Positions 16,492 to 24,525 of a DNA stretch of 64,000 bases are shown in pieces. Numbering within the stretch: the first letter of the stretch is position 1; every line of letters begins with the position of its first letter. The position numbers were made by a program, and so were the translations under genes. The stretch spans positions 62,001 through 126,000 of the forward strand of contig DATBHG010000041.1 of assembly GCA_036557665.1 (NCBI GenBank), written 5' to 3'. The DNA is from VAZQ01 sp036557665. Lineage in GTDB: Bacteria; Pseudomonadota; Alphaproteobacteria; Rhizobiales; Xanthobacteraceae. The notes below the pieces were generated by a model. The model searched no databases, was not told the origin of the DNA, and saw only the letters and a list, made by a program, of their open reading frames with translations.

Positions 16492-16525
16492 AACCCCGAG
16501 CGGCGTACCCGGCTCGGGGTTTTTT
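16492..16525 (+). terminator. Strong intrinsic terminator without an assigned gene
   Basis: AACCCCGAGC at 16492-16501 pairs perfectly with GCTCGGGGTT at 16512-16521 (ten-base loop) and runs into T at 16520-16525. This is the clearest rho-independent terminator in the window. The nearest plus-strand stop is 315 bases upstream (DUF423), so it ends either a long 3' tail or an unannotated RNA from 16180-16490. Confidence 0.85.
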
Positions 16526-16703
16526 CATGTCAGCCGGCACGCGCCGGCTGACCGGTCTCGAAGAGTCGGACTGGTGTCCGCTCCGGCGTGCATTGGCCGG
16601 CGCCGGAGCGAGCTCCCCTGCGAAACCTGGAACCCTGAACAACAGGGGAACCGCGGCTGCGCTCTGCGGTTGACTTCGAATGAAATCAACTAGGAGCGTG
16701 GAG

Positions 16704-16961
16704 ATGAGATCACTGAGCAAGACTCTTCTCGCCGCTGCAGCGGGAGCCGGACTTCTGGCTTTCTCTGCCGGTGGCGCATCGGCGGCGATTGCATGCACGG
16801 GCAGCGTTTGCTGGCACACCCACGAGAGGTACGAGTACCCGCCGGAGGCCCGCGTCATCATTCATCCCGACCACTGGCGCGCGGGGCGGGGTGAGCACTA
16901 CGTTTTCCGCGAGCATGAGGGCCGCGGCTATTGGCGCGGTGACCGGTGGAGGGAGTGGTAG
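16704..16961 (+). CDS. Small exported protein of unknown function
   Basis: An 85-residue protein with a clear Sec signal peptide (SLSKTLLAAAAGAGLLAFSA, cut after GGASAA). The mature part is about 55 residues, rich in His, Tyr, Trp and Arg, and begins IACTGSVCWHTHERYEYPPE with two cysteines six apart; it ends HEGRGYWRGDRWREW. I recognise the pattern from rhizobial genomes, where it is uncharacterised. The ATG at 16704 has TAGGAGCG upstream; the ATG 24 bases earlier has none. The two Cys could form a disulfide in the periplasm. Confidence 0.78.
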   Translation: MRSLSKTLLAAAAGAGLLAFSAGGASAAIACTGSVCWHTHERYEYPPEARVIIHPDHWRAGRGEHYVFREHEGRGYWRGDRWREW

Positions 16962-17043
16962 CGGACGCATCCGAAATTGTCGGCTCTGCCGCGAGCCTCG
17001 AACGAGCGCTCGGGCTGGCAGAGTCGCTCTGATCGAATGTGAT

Positions 17044-17073
17044 GGTCCCCGATGCGCTGGCGCATTGGGGACC
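17044..17073. terminator. Hairpin downstream of the small exported protein gene
   Basis: GGTCCCCGATGCG at 17044-17056 pairs with CGCATTGGGGACC at 17061-17073 (one G-T pair, loop CTGG). No T-run follows. It lies between the converging exported-protein gene and the small membrane-protein gene and may serve both as 3' end. Confidence 0.55.
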
Positions 17074-17094
17074 CCGCCTTTCGCTTTGCGGGTC

Positions 17095-17256
17095 TCAACT
17101 GTGGACGCCGTATGCGATCGCGAGCGCCACCACCAGGATCGCCAGAACCATCGCTATGAAGCCGCCGCTGCTCCACGCCGTTGCGCTTCGCGCCGGACCG
17201 GTATAGGCGCGGCGCCGGCGCGGGACGCGATTGGGGTAGGGGCCACGGTGCGTCAT
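17095..17256 (-). CDS. Small single-span membrane protein
   Basis: A 53-codon frame with a strong ribosome-binding site (GAGAGGAGCAACG) ending just before the ATG at 17256. The product has a basic N-terminus (RVPRRRRAYTG) and one hydrophobic segment, GGFIAMVLAILVVALAIAYG, at residues 31-50, then stops. Inside-positive charge suggests an N-in orientation. The ribosome-binding site, clean amphipathic layout and isolation between converging genes support a real gene; I know no function. Confidence 0.6.
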   Translation of the reverse strand: MTHRGPYPNRVPRRRRAYTGPARSATAWSSGGFIAMVLAILVVALAIAYGVHS

Positions 17257-17398
17257 CGTCGTTGCTCCTCTCGCTGCCGGCGCAGGCCCCGGGATCGCCG
17301 CGTGCGATCAGCCGCGCAAGCACTTGATCTCAATCGCGCGCATGGCGGGCTTTCACGTAACGCCCGCCCGCAACATCACGCCGCGCCGCCGTCCGCTT

Positions 17399-17686
17399 TC
17401 AGCGGCAGCGGATGCGGCGACGCTCCCAGAGCGAGTGCCGACAGGCGTCCGGCGTAATGAACCACACCTCCGCCTGCACGCGCTAGCCCATCGATACACG
17501 ATCGACGCCGATGAGCTGGTGCGCGACCGAGGTCTGATAGTCCGGCCTCACGACGTATTGCGGACGGTATCCGGACAGCACACAGCGCAGACCTCCGTCA
17601 GAGGCCGAGAATCCCGTGAGCTCGAACATCACGTCGGCGGCCGGCCCCGGCGGACCTTTTCCGATCGGCCGCACCCGCTCCGCCAT
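17399..17686 (-). pseudogene. Stand-alone EF-Tu-domain-like protein with an in-frame amber codon
   Basis: Reading from ATG 17686, the first 67 codons include LSGYRPQYVVRPDYQTSVA and HQLIG. These resemble small proteins carrying an elongation-factor-Tu domain-like fold, with SGYRPQ as the hallmark. A TAG at about 17483-17485 interrupts, but the same frame continues with AEVWFITPDACRHSLWE, the expected second half, to a TGA at 17399. No frameshift is needed, only the amber codon. The tail is also a little short. I call it a pseudogene; nonsense readthrough is conceivable but there is no evidence for it. Confidence 0.55.
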
Positions 17687-17721
17687 TCGTTGTCACTCCG
17701 AGATACGCGCCAAAGGTCACC

Positions 17722-17832
17722 GGTTCAACGCCCGACAAAGATGGAATTGATCATCGTCTCAGGGCCGCCAAAACGCTCGGCGTCAAGGTGCCACTCGATT
17801 TGAGTGGGCGTGCCGATGAGATCATCGAATAG
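17722..17832 (+). pseudogene. C-terminal remnant of an ABC_sub_bind substrate-binding protein
   Basis: The sequence reads PVQRPTKMELII and then, after a frameshift at about 17752, LRAAKTLGVKVPLDLSGRAD and EIIE to a TAG at 17830-17832. This is the C-terminus of the ABC_sub_bind family (TrpX-like periplasmic binding proteins), which ends PTKFELVINLKTAKALG and then a ...ARADEVIE tail. Only about 35 codons survive, overlapped by minus-strand frames with no similarity. It is a relic of a lost transport gene. Confidence 0.65.
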
Positions 17833-17909
17833 CTCGCTTATGGCACGGGTCTCGCGCATGATGCTCGCGGAACGGACCCTTGCGGAATATTTTGCCGGGG
17901 TCGCGCGGA

Positions 17910-18881
17910 TCACTCCGCCTTGATGTTGGCGTCCCGGATCACCCTGCCCCATTTCTCGGTCTCATCGGCGATGAGCTTTCCGAATGCGGCCGATGTCATC
18001 GACATCGGGTCGACACCTATGCCGGTAAGCCGCGCTTTTATGACGGGATCAGCCCCAACGGTGTTGATCTCGTTGTTGAGCTTGTCAATCACCTCAGCGG
18101 GCGTGTCTTTCGGTGCACCGACTCCATACCATTGGCTCGCCTCGTAGCCCGGCACGAACTCGGCCAGGGTCGGAATATCGGGCAGCACATCCGAACGGGT
18201 CGCAGTCGTCACCGCCAGCGCGCGCAGCATGCCGCCCCTGATGTACTGGATGCACGAGGATATGGTGCCGAAAACGACCTGCACCTGTCCGCTGAGCAGA
18301 TCGGGCACATAACCGCCGCGATATGGAACGTGGACAAGGGTGATACCAGTCATCATCATGAACCGTTCGCCGAAGACGTGGGACACGGAGCCGCTGCCGG
18401 ACGATCCCATGTTGATCTTGCCCGGATTGGCCTTGGCGTAGGCGATGAGCTCTGGGACCGTCCTGGCTGGAACGGATGGATTGATCACCATGACGTAAGG
18501 GGCGCCGCCAATGCTCGCGACCGGCGCAATGTCGCGGATGAAATTGAAATTGAGCTTCGTGTAGAGCGTTGCGTTCATCGCGCTCGACAGCCCGACAATC
18601 AGGAGCGTATAGCCGTCCGGCGTTGCCCGCACGACGCTTTCGGTGCCGATGTTGCCGCCGGCGCCCGTTCGGTTCTCAATGACGAATGGCTGCCCGAGTC
18701 GCTCCGACAGCGATTGAGCCATAAGCCGCGCGATGGTGTCGGTTGCCTGGCCGGCAGGAAAAGGGACGATGATCCGCACCGGCCGCGACGGATAGGCTTG
18801 CGCCTCCGCGATCCGAGACAAGGCTGTCAGCGCGGCAGCGCCCGCGGCCAGTTGCAGAAAATCGCGGCGGGGAAGTTTCAT
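17910..18881 (-). CDS. Bug/TctC-family tripartite tricarboxylate transporter binding protein
   Basis: A 323-residue periplasmic solute-binding protein. The N-terminus LPRRDFLQLAAGAAALTAL is a probable Tat signal cut near EAQA. The mature part starts YPSRPVRIIVPFPAGQATD, the classical Bug opening, with ENRTGAGGNIG, VRATPDGYTLL and a VPYRGGYVPDLLSGQVQ ligand-binding loop. No TctA/TctB membrane genes are nearby, as is normal for orphan Bug proteins. Ligands in this family are mostly carboxylates. Confidence 0.9.
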   Translation of the reverse strand: MKLPRRDFLQLAAGAAALTALSRIAEAQAYPSRPVRIIVPFPAGQATDTIARLMAQSLSERLGQPFVIENRTGAGGNIGTESVVRATPDGYTLLIVGLSSAMNATLYTKLNFNFIRDIAPVASIGGAPYVMVINPSVPARTVPELIAYAKANPGKINMGSSGSGSVSHVFGERFMMMTGITLVHVPYRGGYVPDLLSGQVQVVFGTISSCIQYIRGGMLRALAVTTATRSDVLPDIPTLAEFVPGYEASQWYGVGAPKDTPAEVIDKLNNEINTVGADPVIKARLTGIGVDPMSMTSAAFGKLIADETEKWGRVIRDANIKAE

Positions 18882-19052
18882 TCCAGTCCCTCCGCGGCGT
18901 GCGATCCGATGGGCACGGATACGAATAGACTAGTTCCTCGCCTGAGATTGCGGAAGGGGTCGTCCCTGAGCGGCCCCGATTACCCAAAACTGGCATGAAC
19001 GTAGGCTAGGGGCATGCGCGGGCTATATAGGCGAACGGGCCCGACGGTCAGA

Positions 19053-19066
19053 TTGAGATAAATCAA
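19053..19066 (+). promoter_or_regulatory. FNR/FixK-type box upstream of cytochrome b561
   Basis: TTGAGATAAATCAA at 19053-19066 matches the FNR/FixK/anaerobox dyad TTGAT-N4-ATCAA at nine of ten fixed positions. It is centred about 64 bases before the GTG at 19124, which suits activation from near -40 with a short leader. This suggests low-oxygen control of the cytochrome gene. Confidence 0.6.
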
Positions 19067-19123
19067 AGCGTCGAAGGTTCCGGTCCGGTCTACTGACATC
19101 CATCGTGTATAAGGATCGTTTCC

Positions 19124-19657
19124 GTGAAACCTGCCTATACCGGCACTGCCAAGTTGCTGCATTGGCTGATTGTGGCGCTGCTGATTGTACAGTTCGTGCT
19201 CGCCTGGACGATGCCGCATATCGGCCGCAACACCCCGCTGACCATGCTGATCGATCTGCATTTCTCCTTTGGGGTGCTGATCCTGCTCGTCGTCGCGGTC
19301 CGGCTGATCTGGCGTCTTACCCATGCCGAGCCGGAGCCAGAGGACGGTATGCCGCCCTGGCAGCACCGGTCCGCCCAAGTGATGCACTGGCTGCTATACC
19401 TTTTGTTGTTCGTCGTACCGATCCTCGGCTGGATCAACGCCAACTGGCGCGGCTATCCGGTAACCTTGCTCGGCGTGTTCGAGATGCCGAAGATCATGGC
19501 TGCTCGCGCAGCGGGCTGGGATTGGACCGGTGACCTGCACGGATTGCTGGCCAACTACGCGGTGCTGGTGCTGGTCGGGCTGCATGTCGCCGCGGCGCTC
19601 TACCACTACGTGATCCGCGGCGACCATGTGCTGCAACGGATGCTGCCGGGGGTATGA
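19124..19657 (+). CDS. Cytochrome b561 family protein
   Basis: A 177-residue diheme membrane cytochrome of the CybB type with four transmembrane helices. The probable heme ligands are His13 (AKLLHW), His46 (DLHFSFG), His139 (GDLHGLLANY) and His154 (VGLHVAAALYH), the positions expected for CybB. E. coli CybB moves electrons from superoxide to ubiquinone. The start is a GTG at 19124 with AAGGA about ten bases upstream. It is monocistronic; see the FNR/FixK-like box upstream. Confidence 0.9.
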   Translation: MKPAYTGTAKLLHWLIVALLIVQFVLAWTMPHIGRNTPLTMLIDLHFSFGVLILLVVAVRLIWRLTHAEPEPEDGMPPWQHRSAQVMHWLLYLLLFVVPILGWINANWRGYPVTLLGVFEMPKIMAARAAGWDWTGDLHGLLANYAVLVLVGLHVAAALYHYVIRGDHVLQRMLPGV

Positions 19658-20069
19658 CCCTGTCATGCTGGGTTGGTAGCATGAGTCCCGGCCGGGTTGG
19701 TACGGCGGCCAGGGGTCGCTAACGGGCAGGTAGCTTCGCAAAATGCCGTTTGTCATCGTGCTTAATTGATGTCGCCAATGGCACCAAGTGTGGGTGTGAC
19801 TGACGGTCCGACCCATGGCCGCTACCGGAGGCGGTGCAGACCCTGCCGTGCCCTAGGACGAATGTGATGCTAATGGCACATAGCTCCTGAAGGCTCACTG
19901 TCCTCACGTCCGCGGCAGAGGAAAGCAGACCCGGTACCTGACAGAGCGGAACGCCTCGTTCGACGGTGCCGCGCCTGCGCACCCGAGCTCTGGAGGGTAG
20001 CGGAATCCGGATAGCTCAGGAGCTGACGGACGAAAGTCGCTCCGTGATGCCAATGCGTGAGCGGCTACG
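19658..20069. other. No recognisable gene
   Basis: This 412-base interval contains only fragments without similarity; the largest open frame is minus 19719-19982. Repeated short words such as GGCACCAAGTG and TGGCACATAG look like pieces of dispersed rhizobial repeats, but I cannot define an element. Confidence 0.5.
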
Positions 20070-20633
20070 TCACCTGTCGATGCGGCTGATCTTGGAGCCC
20101 TCCAGGGTCAAGTTGTACATCAAGCCCTTCTGATCGAATATGAACCCGACGATCGGGCTGGTGATGCTGTTGGTGTCGATCGCACCGCCGACCCCGATGG
20201 CGATGATGGTGATCGAGCCGTCGATGCCCACCGTCCAGCCGTTCGTCGCCTGAAACTGCGAGAGCGCCTGCTCGGTCATGAACATGATGATCACCGAGCG
20301 CGCCTGCGCCCCGAGCTGAAAGCCGATCGACGCCGAAATGAGGTTGTAATACCCGGCTGTCTGGCCGCCGATCTGCAGCGCCCCTTCGCCGTATTCGCCG
20401 CCGATGCCGAAACCCGCCTTCACCACGGTCGGGAACACGAGTATCGCTACCGCCCGATTGGCGAGTGCGTGTGCAAAGCCGACCTTACGGAAGAACTCAT
20501 CGAGCGTTGTCTGCACCGCCGCCTCGATCTCGGGCCCCGATGCGGCCTTGCATGGCAGGGGCGCCGAGGACACCGCGAGCACTGCAACGAGAAGGGCAAG
20601 ACAGCCTGCCCGCATTCTCGACCCGACCCGCAT
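20070..20633 (-). CDS. Exported SYLF/YSC84-domain lipid-binding protein
   Basis: A 187-residue protein with a signal peptide (LALLVAVLAVSSAPLPCKAA). The SYLF domain covers most of the rest: a helical start, then AILVFPTVVKAGFGIGGEYGEGAL, YYNLISASIGFQLGAQARSV and the repeating hydrophobic strands toward LMYNLTLEGSKISRI. Bacterial members are secreted or outer-membrane associated and bind lipid. The ATG at 20633 directly precedes MRVGSRMRAG. Monocistronic. Confidence 0.86.
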   Translation of the reverse strand: MRVGSRMRAGCLALLVAVLAVSSAPLPCKAASGPEIEAAVQTTLDEFFRKVGFAHALANRAVAILVFPTVVKAGFGIGGEYGEGALQIGGQTAGYYNLISASIGFQLGAQARSVIIMFMTEQALSQFQATNGWTVGIDGSITIIAIGVGGAIDTNSITSPIVGFIFDQKGLMYNLTLEGSKISRIDR

Positions 20634-20727
20634 TTCGTCCCCTCCGGCCTGTTCGACTTACGTTTGTAAAGACCCTGGCGTATTTCGGCAATTCGTCGCC
20701 GAGCAGCGTTGCGCGTGCGGCGGAATG

Positions 20728-21012
20728 TCAGAGATGCGGGACGCCACATCGGATGACCTTCCGAATCGATGCTCGAACAGCATAGACGATTGGCCCGGCT
20801 GACAGGCACAGAATGATGATGGCAGCGCCTGCCGGAACCGTCACGAAGGTCGCAAGTATCCGGCCGGCGCGAGTCAGGGGCGTTTCAGGCGAGACTCGGA
20901 CAGCAGTCTCGCTTCCAACCTTCCGGGCCAGTGTCGGTTGTATGAGGCGCCCGAAGGTCATATTTGGATCGATCTCTCTTCGGCGCTCCGACAGGTGATC
21001 GAGCGCCCACAT
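20728..21012 (-). CDS. Hypothetical small membrane protein
   Basis: A 94-residue frame from ATG 21012, with a hydrophobic stretch ATFVTVPAGAAIIILCLSAG near residues 54-73, possibly one membrane span, and a basic C-terminus. I do not recognise the family. It overlaps no other credible gene and lies 94 bases upstream of the SYLF gene on the same strand. A start at the internal MTFGRLIQ is equally possible. Low confidence that it is expressed. Confidence 0.35.
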   Translation of the reverse strand: MWALDHLSERRREIDPNMTFGRLIQPTLARKVGSETAVRVSPETPLTRAGRILATFVTVPAGAAIIILCLSAGPIVYAVRASIRKVIRCGVPHL

Positions 21013-21112
21013 CAGAATGACAGCGACCCGTCAAGGAAGGTCCAGCTGATGTCCTGACTTGATGACTTCCACCAGGTATGGACGCTTTGGGCGAATAGCT
21101 GGAGAGTTAGGA

Positions 21113-21271
21113 CTATAGGCGCTGCTCAGGCGATCCTTCGGATGCACGCAGATCGTCATCACCGGCCTCGGTGCGTTGCCCGCCCTCGACGCGCTTCGTC
21201 TGTTGCGCGTAAGCCAGCGGCGTGCCGGCAATTGCAAGCGCCGTCGCTGCAGCAGCGATGACTTTCCACAT
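21113..21271 (-). CDS. Small secreted protein
   Basis: A 52-residue frame from ATG 21271. It has a good signal peptide (MWKVIAAAATALAIAGTPLA, then YAQQ with a likely AYA-QQ cleavage) and a hydrophilic tail of about 28 residues rich in E, D and R. The N-terminus resembles that of larger rhizobial periplasmic proteins that continue for another 100 residues, so this may be a truncated relative. GATCGGGGGTGCAAT precedes the start, giving a weak ribosome-binding site. Confidence 0.5.
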   Translation of the reverse strand: MWKVIAAAATALAIAGTPLAYAQQTKRVEGGQRTEAGDDDLRASEGSPEQRL

Positions 21272-21532
21272 ATTGCACCCCCGATCCCCACTGATGCCAG
21301 CAACGCCAGTAGAGGTCAGAAAAGTCGAGTTTTCAAATTAAACTTATTTCAGGTTGGTATTTGGGAGCTCCAAAGCGCATCACCTCTAATAAAATTTGAA
21401 AGGTCTGGTCTATCGGGCCTCGTTTCGTCGATGCCGATTTTCAGCAACTGGCGCAACCGAGCAACATAATTGCCGTATTTCCGGCGATAGCAGTATCGCT
21501 CTATCGACTCCCCTGGCTGATTGGGAAAGCTC

Positions 21533-21745
21533 ATGCATAAATTTCTCGTAGCGCTCACGGCTGCCGCGTTATTGACCGCGCCGGCGTATGCCCAGAGCAG
21601 GGGCAAAGGATCCAGGCGATCCGAAAGCAACCAGCAGACTGAAGACAAAAAGAAAAGGGATGCTGCGGCGGAGAAAGCCTACAAAGACGCGCTGCGCCGC
21701 ATTCCGGACCAGAAGGTTTCTGATCCCTGGACGCATATGCGGTAA
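21533..21745 (+). CDS. Small exported protein conserved in rhizobia
   Basis: A 70-residue protein with a signal peptide (MHKFLVALTAAALLTAPAYA) and a charged mature part ending AYKDALRRIPDQKVSDPWTHM. The ending (KALKSIPDQKPADPW-like) is one I recognise from uncharacterised small periplasmic proteins of Bradyrhizobium. I chose the ATG at 21533; the TTG four codons upstream would spoil the signal peptide. Confidence 0.72.
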   Translation: MHKFLVALTAAALLTAPAYAQSRGKGSRRSESNQQTEDKKKRDAAAEKAYKDALRRIPDQKVSDPWTHMR

Positions 21746-22006
21746 CGATAGCCGGTATGCCGAATTTGCTGGGCGCTTACCTGCTCTGGCAAACCGCATC
21801 GCCGCGCAGCTTTTGACGACCGGCGAAATCGGCCGACTGCACGCCAAGGACAAGATGACGTGGGCTGCGCGTATCCGCGGTCGCGGCCTGGCGTGAATTT
21901 CGCGTAAAACGGCAGAAGCGAAGCATCGACTCTAACAGAACTTTAATTTGCAACTTCGCGCTTATTGATTTGTACTCCATCCGGGCGACGGTGCGCGGAG
22001 GGGGAC

Positions 22007-22861
22007 ATGGGGAAGCCAGCGTTTCTACATCGAATGCGGTTGCGGTTGCGGGTAGATCGACTGTCTGTCCACGATATTGGAATCGGCCGAATCGCGCGGC
22101 GGAAGAAGTTTTTGCTCGCAGGCGCTGGTCTGATTGCACTGCTGAGTGAATCGGCCGGCGCGGCGGATCTTGCGAGGCCGGCGCCGGTTTACGCACCGCC
22201 ACCCGCCCCGGTCGTTGCCGTGTTCACCTGGACCGGATGCTATGTCGGGGGCAATGTCGGGGGTATCTGGGCGAGCAGCGACTGGCAGGACACGGTTCTC
22301 GGAGATTTCGGAAGCAACACCGCAGGCGGTTTCCTTGGCGGCGGTCAGATCGGGTGCAATTATCAGGTGGATGCCTGGGTATTCGGAATCCAGGGCGACT
22401 ATGCCTGGACCAACGCCAACAGCAACGCTGCCAACACGATCATTCCGGCTCTTGTCGGGGGTCCTGTGGTGGGCCTGACGGATTCGACACAGCACAACAC
22501 GCTGGCATCGGTGACCGGACGCGTGGGCTATTCGTGGGACCGCATGCTCGGTTACGTGAAGGCCGGCGGCGCCTGGCTGAACAACAGCTACGCTTTACAG
22601 GTCAACGGCGTTGACGTCGCCTCGGACAGCGCGACGCAAACCGGCTGGACGGTCGGGATCGGCGCCGAATATGCCTTTTTGAATTGGCTCACCGGCTTCG
22701 TCGAATATGACTACTATGGGTTCAGCTCCGCGAGTCCGGCCGGGTTGGTCTGCGCGACAGGAGCGGCGTGCGGCTTTGTCACCAACAGCGTCGGCATCAC
22801 GACCAACGTCAACGTCGTGAAGGCGGGCCTCAACCTTAAATTCGGCCCCGGAAGCTTTTGA
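22007..22861 (+). CDS. Outer-membrane beta-barrel protein (Omp25/Omp31-like)
   Basis: A 284-residue porin-family protein. A long basic leader precedes the signal core (KKFLLAGAGLIALLSESAGA). The mature start is AADLARPAPVYAPPPAP, typical of rhizobial Omp25/31 relatives, then FTWTGCYVGGNVGG, FLGGGQIGCNYQV, repeated eight-strand alternation and a C-terminal VVKAGLNLKFGPGSF ending in Phe as barrel proteins do. ATG 22007 has GGAGGGGGAC before it. The signal region is longer than usual (about 58 residues), so an internal start cannot be excluded. Confidence 0.87.
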   Translation: MGKPAFLHRMRLRLRVDRLSVHDIGIGRIARRKKFLLAGAGLIALLSESAGAADLARPAPVYAPPPAPVVAVFTWTGCYVGGNVGGIWASSDWQDTVLGDFGSNTAGGFLGGGQIGCNYQVDAWVFGIQGDYAWTNANSNAANTIIPALVGGPVVGLTDSTQHNTLASVTGRVGYSWDRMLGYVKAGGAWLNNSYALQVNGVDVASDSATQTGWTVGIGAEYAFLNWLTGFVEYDYYGFSSASPAGLVCATGAACGFVTNSVGITTNVNVVKAGLNLKFGPGSF

Positions 22862-23330
22862 GCGCCGGGAGCGCGAGACCTGAATCCTCGCAGTTGGCTG
22901 CGGCCCAGGCGGGCCTTGGCGGCAGGCCCCTGAGGTGCCCCGGCTGATAACCGAACCGAGGCTATCCGTATCGCGGTCGAACGCATTGCCGGCATGAAGC
23001 GAGCTGAGGCGCCGGCGCCCTTAACGGAACAGTAACCATACTGGAGGCAAAAAGGATACGCCGACGGGCTGGTACGCATGCGGAGTGCGATGATGGTAGT
23101 CCATGAAGCCAACAAGGTCGTGGCGACCGTAAACGCAAATGCATCCAGGCCGTGCGGATGGCGGTCACTGGAGGCGTGGGAGCGAGAATTCCTCGCGCGT
23201 ATCCAGGGACGCTCCTCGCCGGTTGGCGGCGCCCGCGCTGCCGAAAAGCTGCCGCATCCGCTGGATCAGGTAGTTTTTCGAATGGGGGCTTTGACCGAAG
23301 CGCTCGGGAGCTTTGACCCGGCATCCTCAC
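22862..23330. other. Gene-poor interval with one doubtful frame
   Basis: Between the porin gene and the converging esterase gene I see only one weak candidate: plus 23078-23350, 90 residues, without recognised similarity and running 20 bases into the esterase stop. No clear terminator follows the porin gene, although GGCGGGCCTTGGCGGCAGGCCC near 22911 could fold weakly. Confidence 0.45.
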
Positions 23331-24215
23331 TCAGCAGTGGCGGCGGATAAACGCGCCTGCGCTCGCCAGCGCGAGGCGTCCCGCTTCCAGGTGAGCGTTC
23401 CACAAATGCCATGCATGGATCATGTGTGGCCAGATTTCCAGCGTCAGCGGCACGTCGGCTGCGCCCAGCGCCGCGGCAAAACGCGTGGCGTCGTCGAGCA
23501 GCGTTTCTGCCGACCCGACCTGGATCAGCGTCGGCGGGAAACCCCTGAGATCAGCGTAGAGTGGCGAGACCCGCGGGTCCCGCCTGCTCGTCCCGCGAGC
23601 AAGATACGCATCTGCCAATTCGTGGAGATACGCATTGTGAATTATCGGATCTGTCTGGTCCTTGGTGGTCAGGCTCGAACCCGACATCGTCAGGTCGGTC
23701 CACGGCGATACGAGCCACGCACAGGCCGGGAGCGCCTCATTGTCGTCGCGCAGCGCATTGATCAGCGCCACGGTGAGCCCGCCTCCCGCGCTGTCTCCGC
23801 CGATTGCAATATGCGCGGCCGCAATGCCCTGCCCCCGCAGAAAGCGCCACGCCGCAAGCGCGTCATCGAGCGCCGCGGGGAACGGATGCTCAGGCGCCAG
23901 GCGATAGTCCACTGCCAGGGTGCGGACTCCCGCAGCCCGGCCTGCCTCCGTGACCATCCGGCGATGGCTCACGATAGAGCCGGAGCAATAGCCGCCGCCG
24001 TGGAGATACATCAAGACGCGGGCGACATCCGAGCCTGGAACGATCGACCACTCCCCAAGCAGGCCGCCGAGGTCGACCGCGGCGAGCTGCACATCCGCGG
24101 CTACAGGCCATACGGAGCCGACCTCGTCGAGCCGCTCTCGCCGCTCCGCCCAGCCGACCGGACGCGGCTTGGCAGCGAGCAACGCGCGCACGGCCTCGAT
24201 TTCTCTCTGAGCCAT
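23331..24215 (-). CDS. Alpha/beta hydrolase, hormone-sensitive-lipase family
   Basis: A 294-residue esterase-like enzyme. The oxyanion motif HGGGYCSGS begins at residue 72, the nucleophile Ser142 is in GGDSAGGGL, the acid is around Asp241 (GSAETLLDD), and the catalytic His267 is in PHMIHAWH. All HSL-family elements are present, and the length is normal. Start ATG 24215. Monocistronic between the porin and the IclR operon; probably hydrolyses short acyl esters. Confidence 0.9.
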   Translation of the reverse strand: MAQREIEAVRALLAAKPRPVGWAERRERLDEVGSVWPVAADVQLAAVDLGGLLGEWSIVPGSDVARVLMYLHGGGYCSGSIVSHRRMVTEAGRAAGVRTLAVDYRLAPEHPFPAALDDALAAWRFLRGQGIAAAHIAIGGDSAGGGLTVALINALRDDNEALPACAWLVSPWTDLTMSGSSLTTKDQTDPIIHNAYLHELADAYLARGTSRRDPRVSPLYADLRGFPPTLIQVGSAETLLDDATRFAAALGAADVPLTLEIWPHMIHAWHLWNAHLEAGRLALASAGAFIRRHC

Positions 24216-24508
24216 GGCACTCCGTGATGAACGGGCTGCGAGTGGGGGCGAAACAGGCGAACCGGTTTTTACTTTGCTGAAATAAGCGTCTCAAGCGTCT
24301 TACAAGGACCAACTTACAAGGACCAACTATACCACGGGCTTTCCGGGACCGCCCGGGGCGCGCGCGAGCGCCTTGCCTGTCCGTTGTCCGAGAGGGTGAG
24401 CTTAAAGATCAAAAGATCGCAGCCCGCCGCGAGCCGCCATTCAGTCCGCCACAGGCAGACAAGCCGTTGACAACCGCCGGCATCGGCTCCTACTCTATTC
24501 AAAACGAC

Positions 24509-24525
24509 GTTTCATATGGTGAAAC
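24509..24525. promoter_or_regulatory. IclR-type palindromic operator
   Basis: GTTTCATATGGTGAAAC is a perfect 6-bp inverted repeat with a five-base centre, similar to GTTTCA/TGAAAC boxes bound by IclR-family regulators such as KdgR. It overlaps the first possible ATG (24516) of the IclR gene and lies just before the second (24528), so bound repressor would block its own gene. Confidence 0.6.

Noticed and set aside
17324..17803. 159-codon plus frame
   Set aside because: It crosses the EF-Tu-like pseudogene antisense and then enters the ABC_sub_bind relic; composition is of the shadow type.
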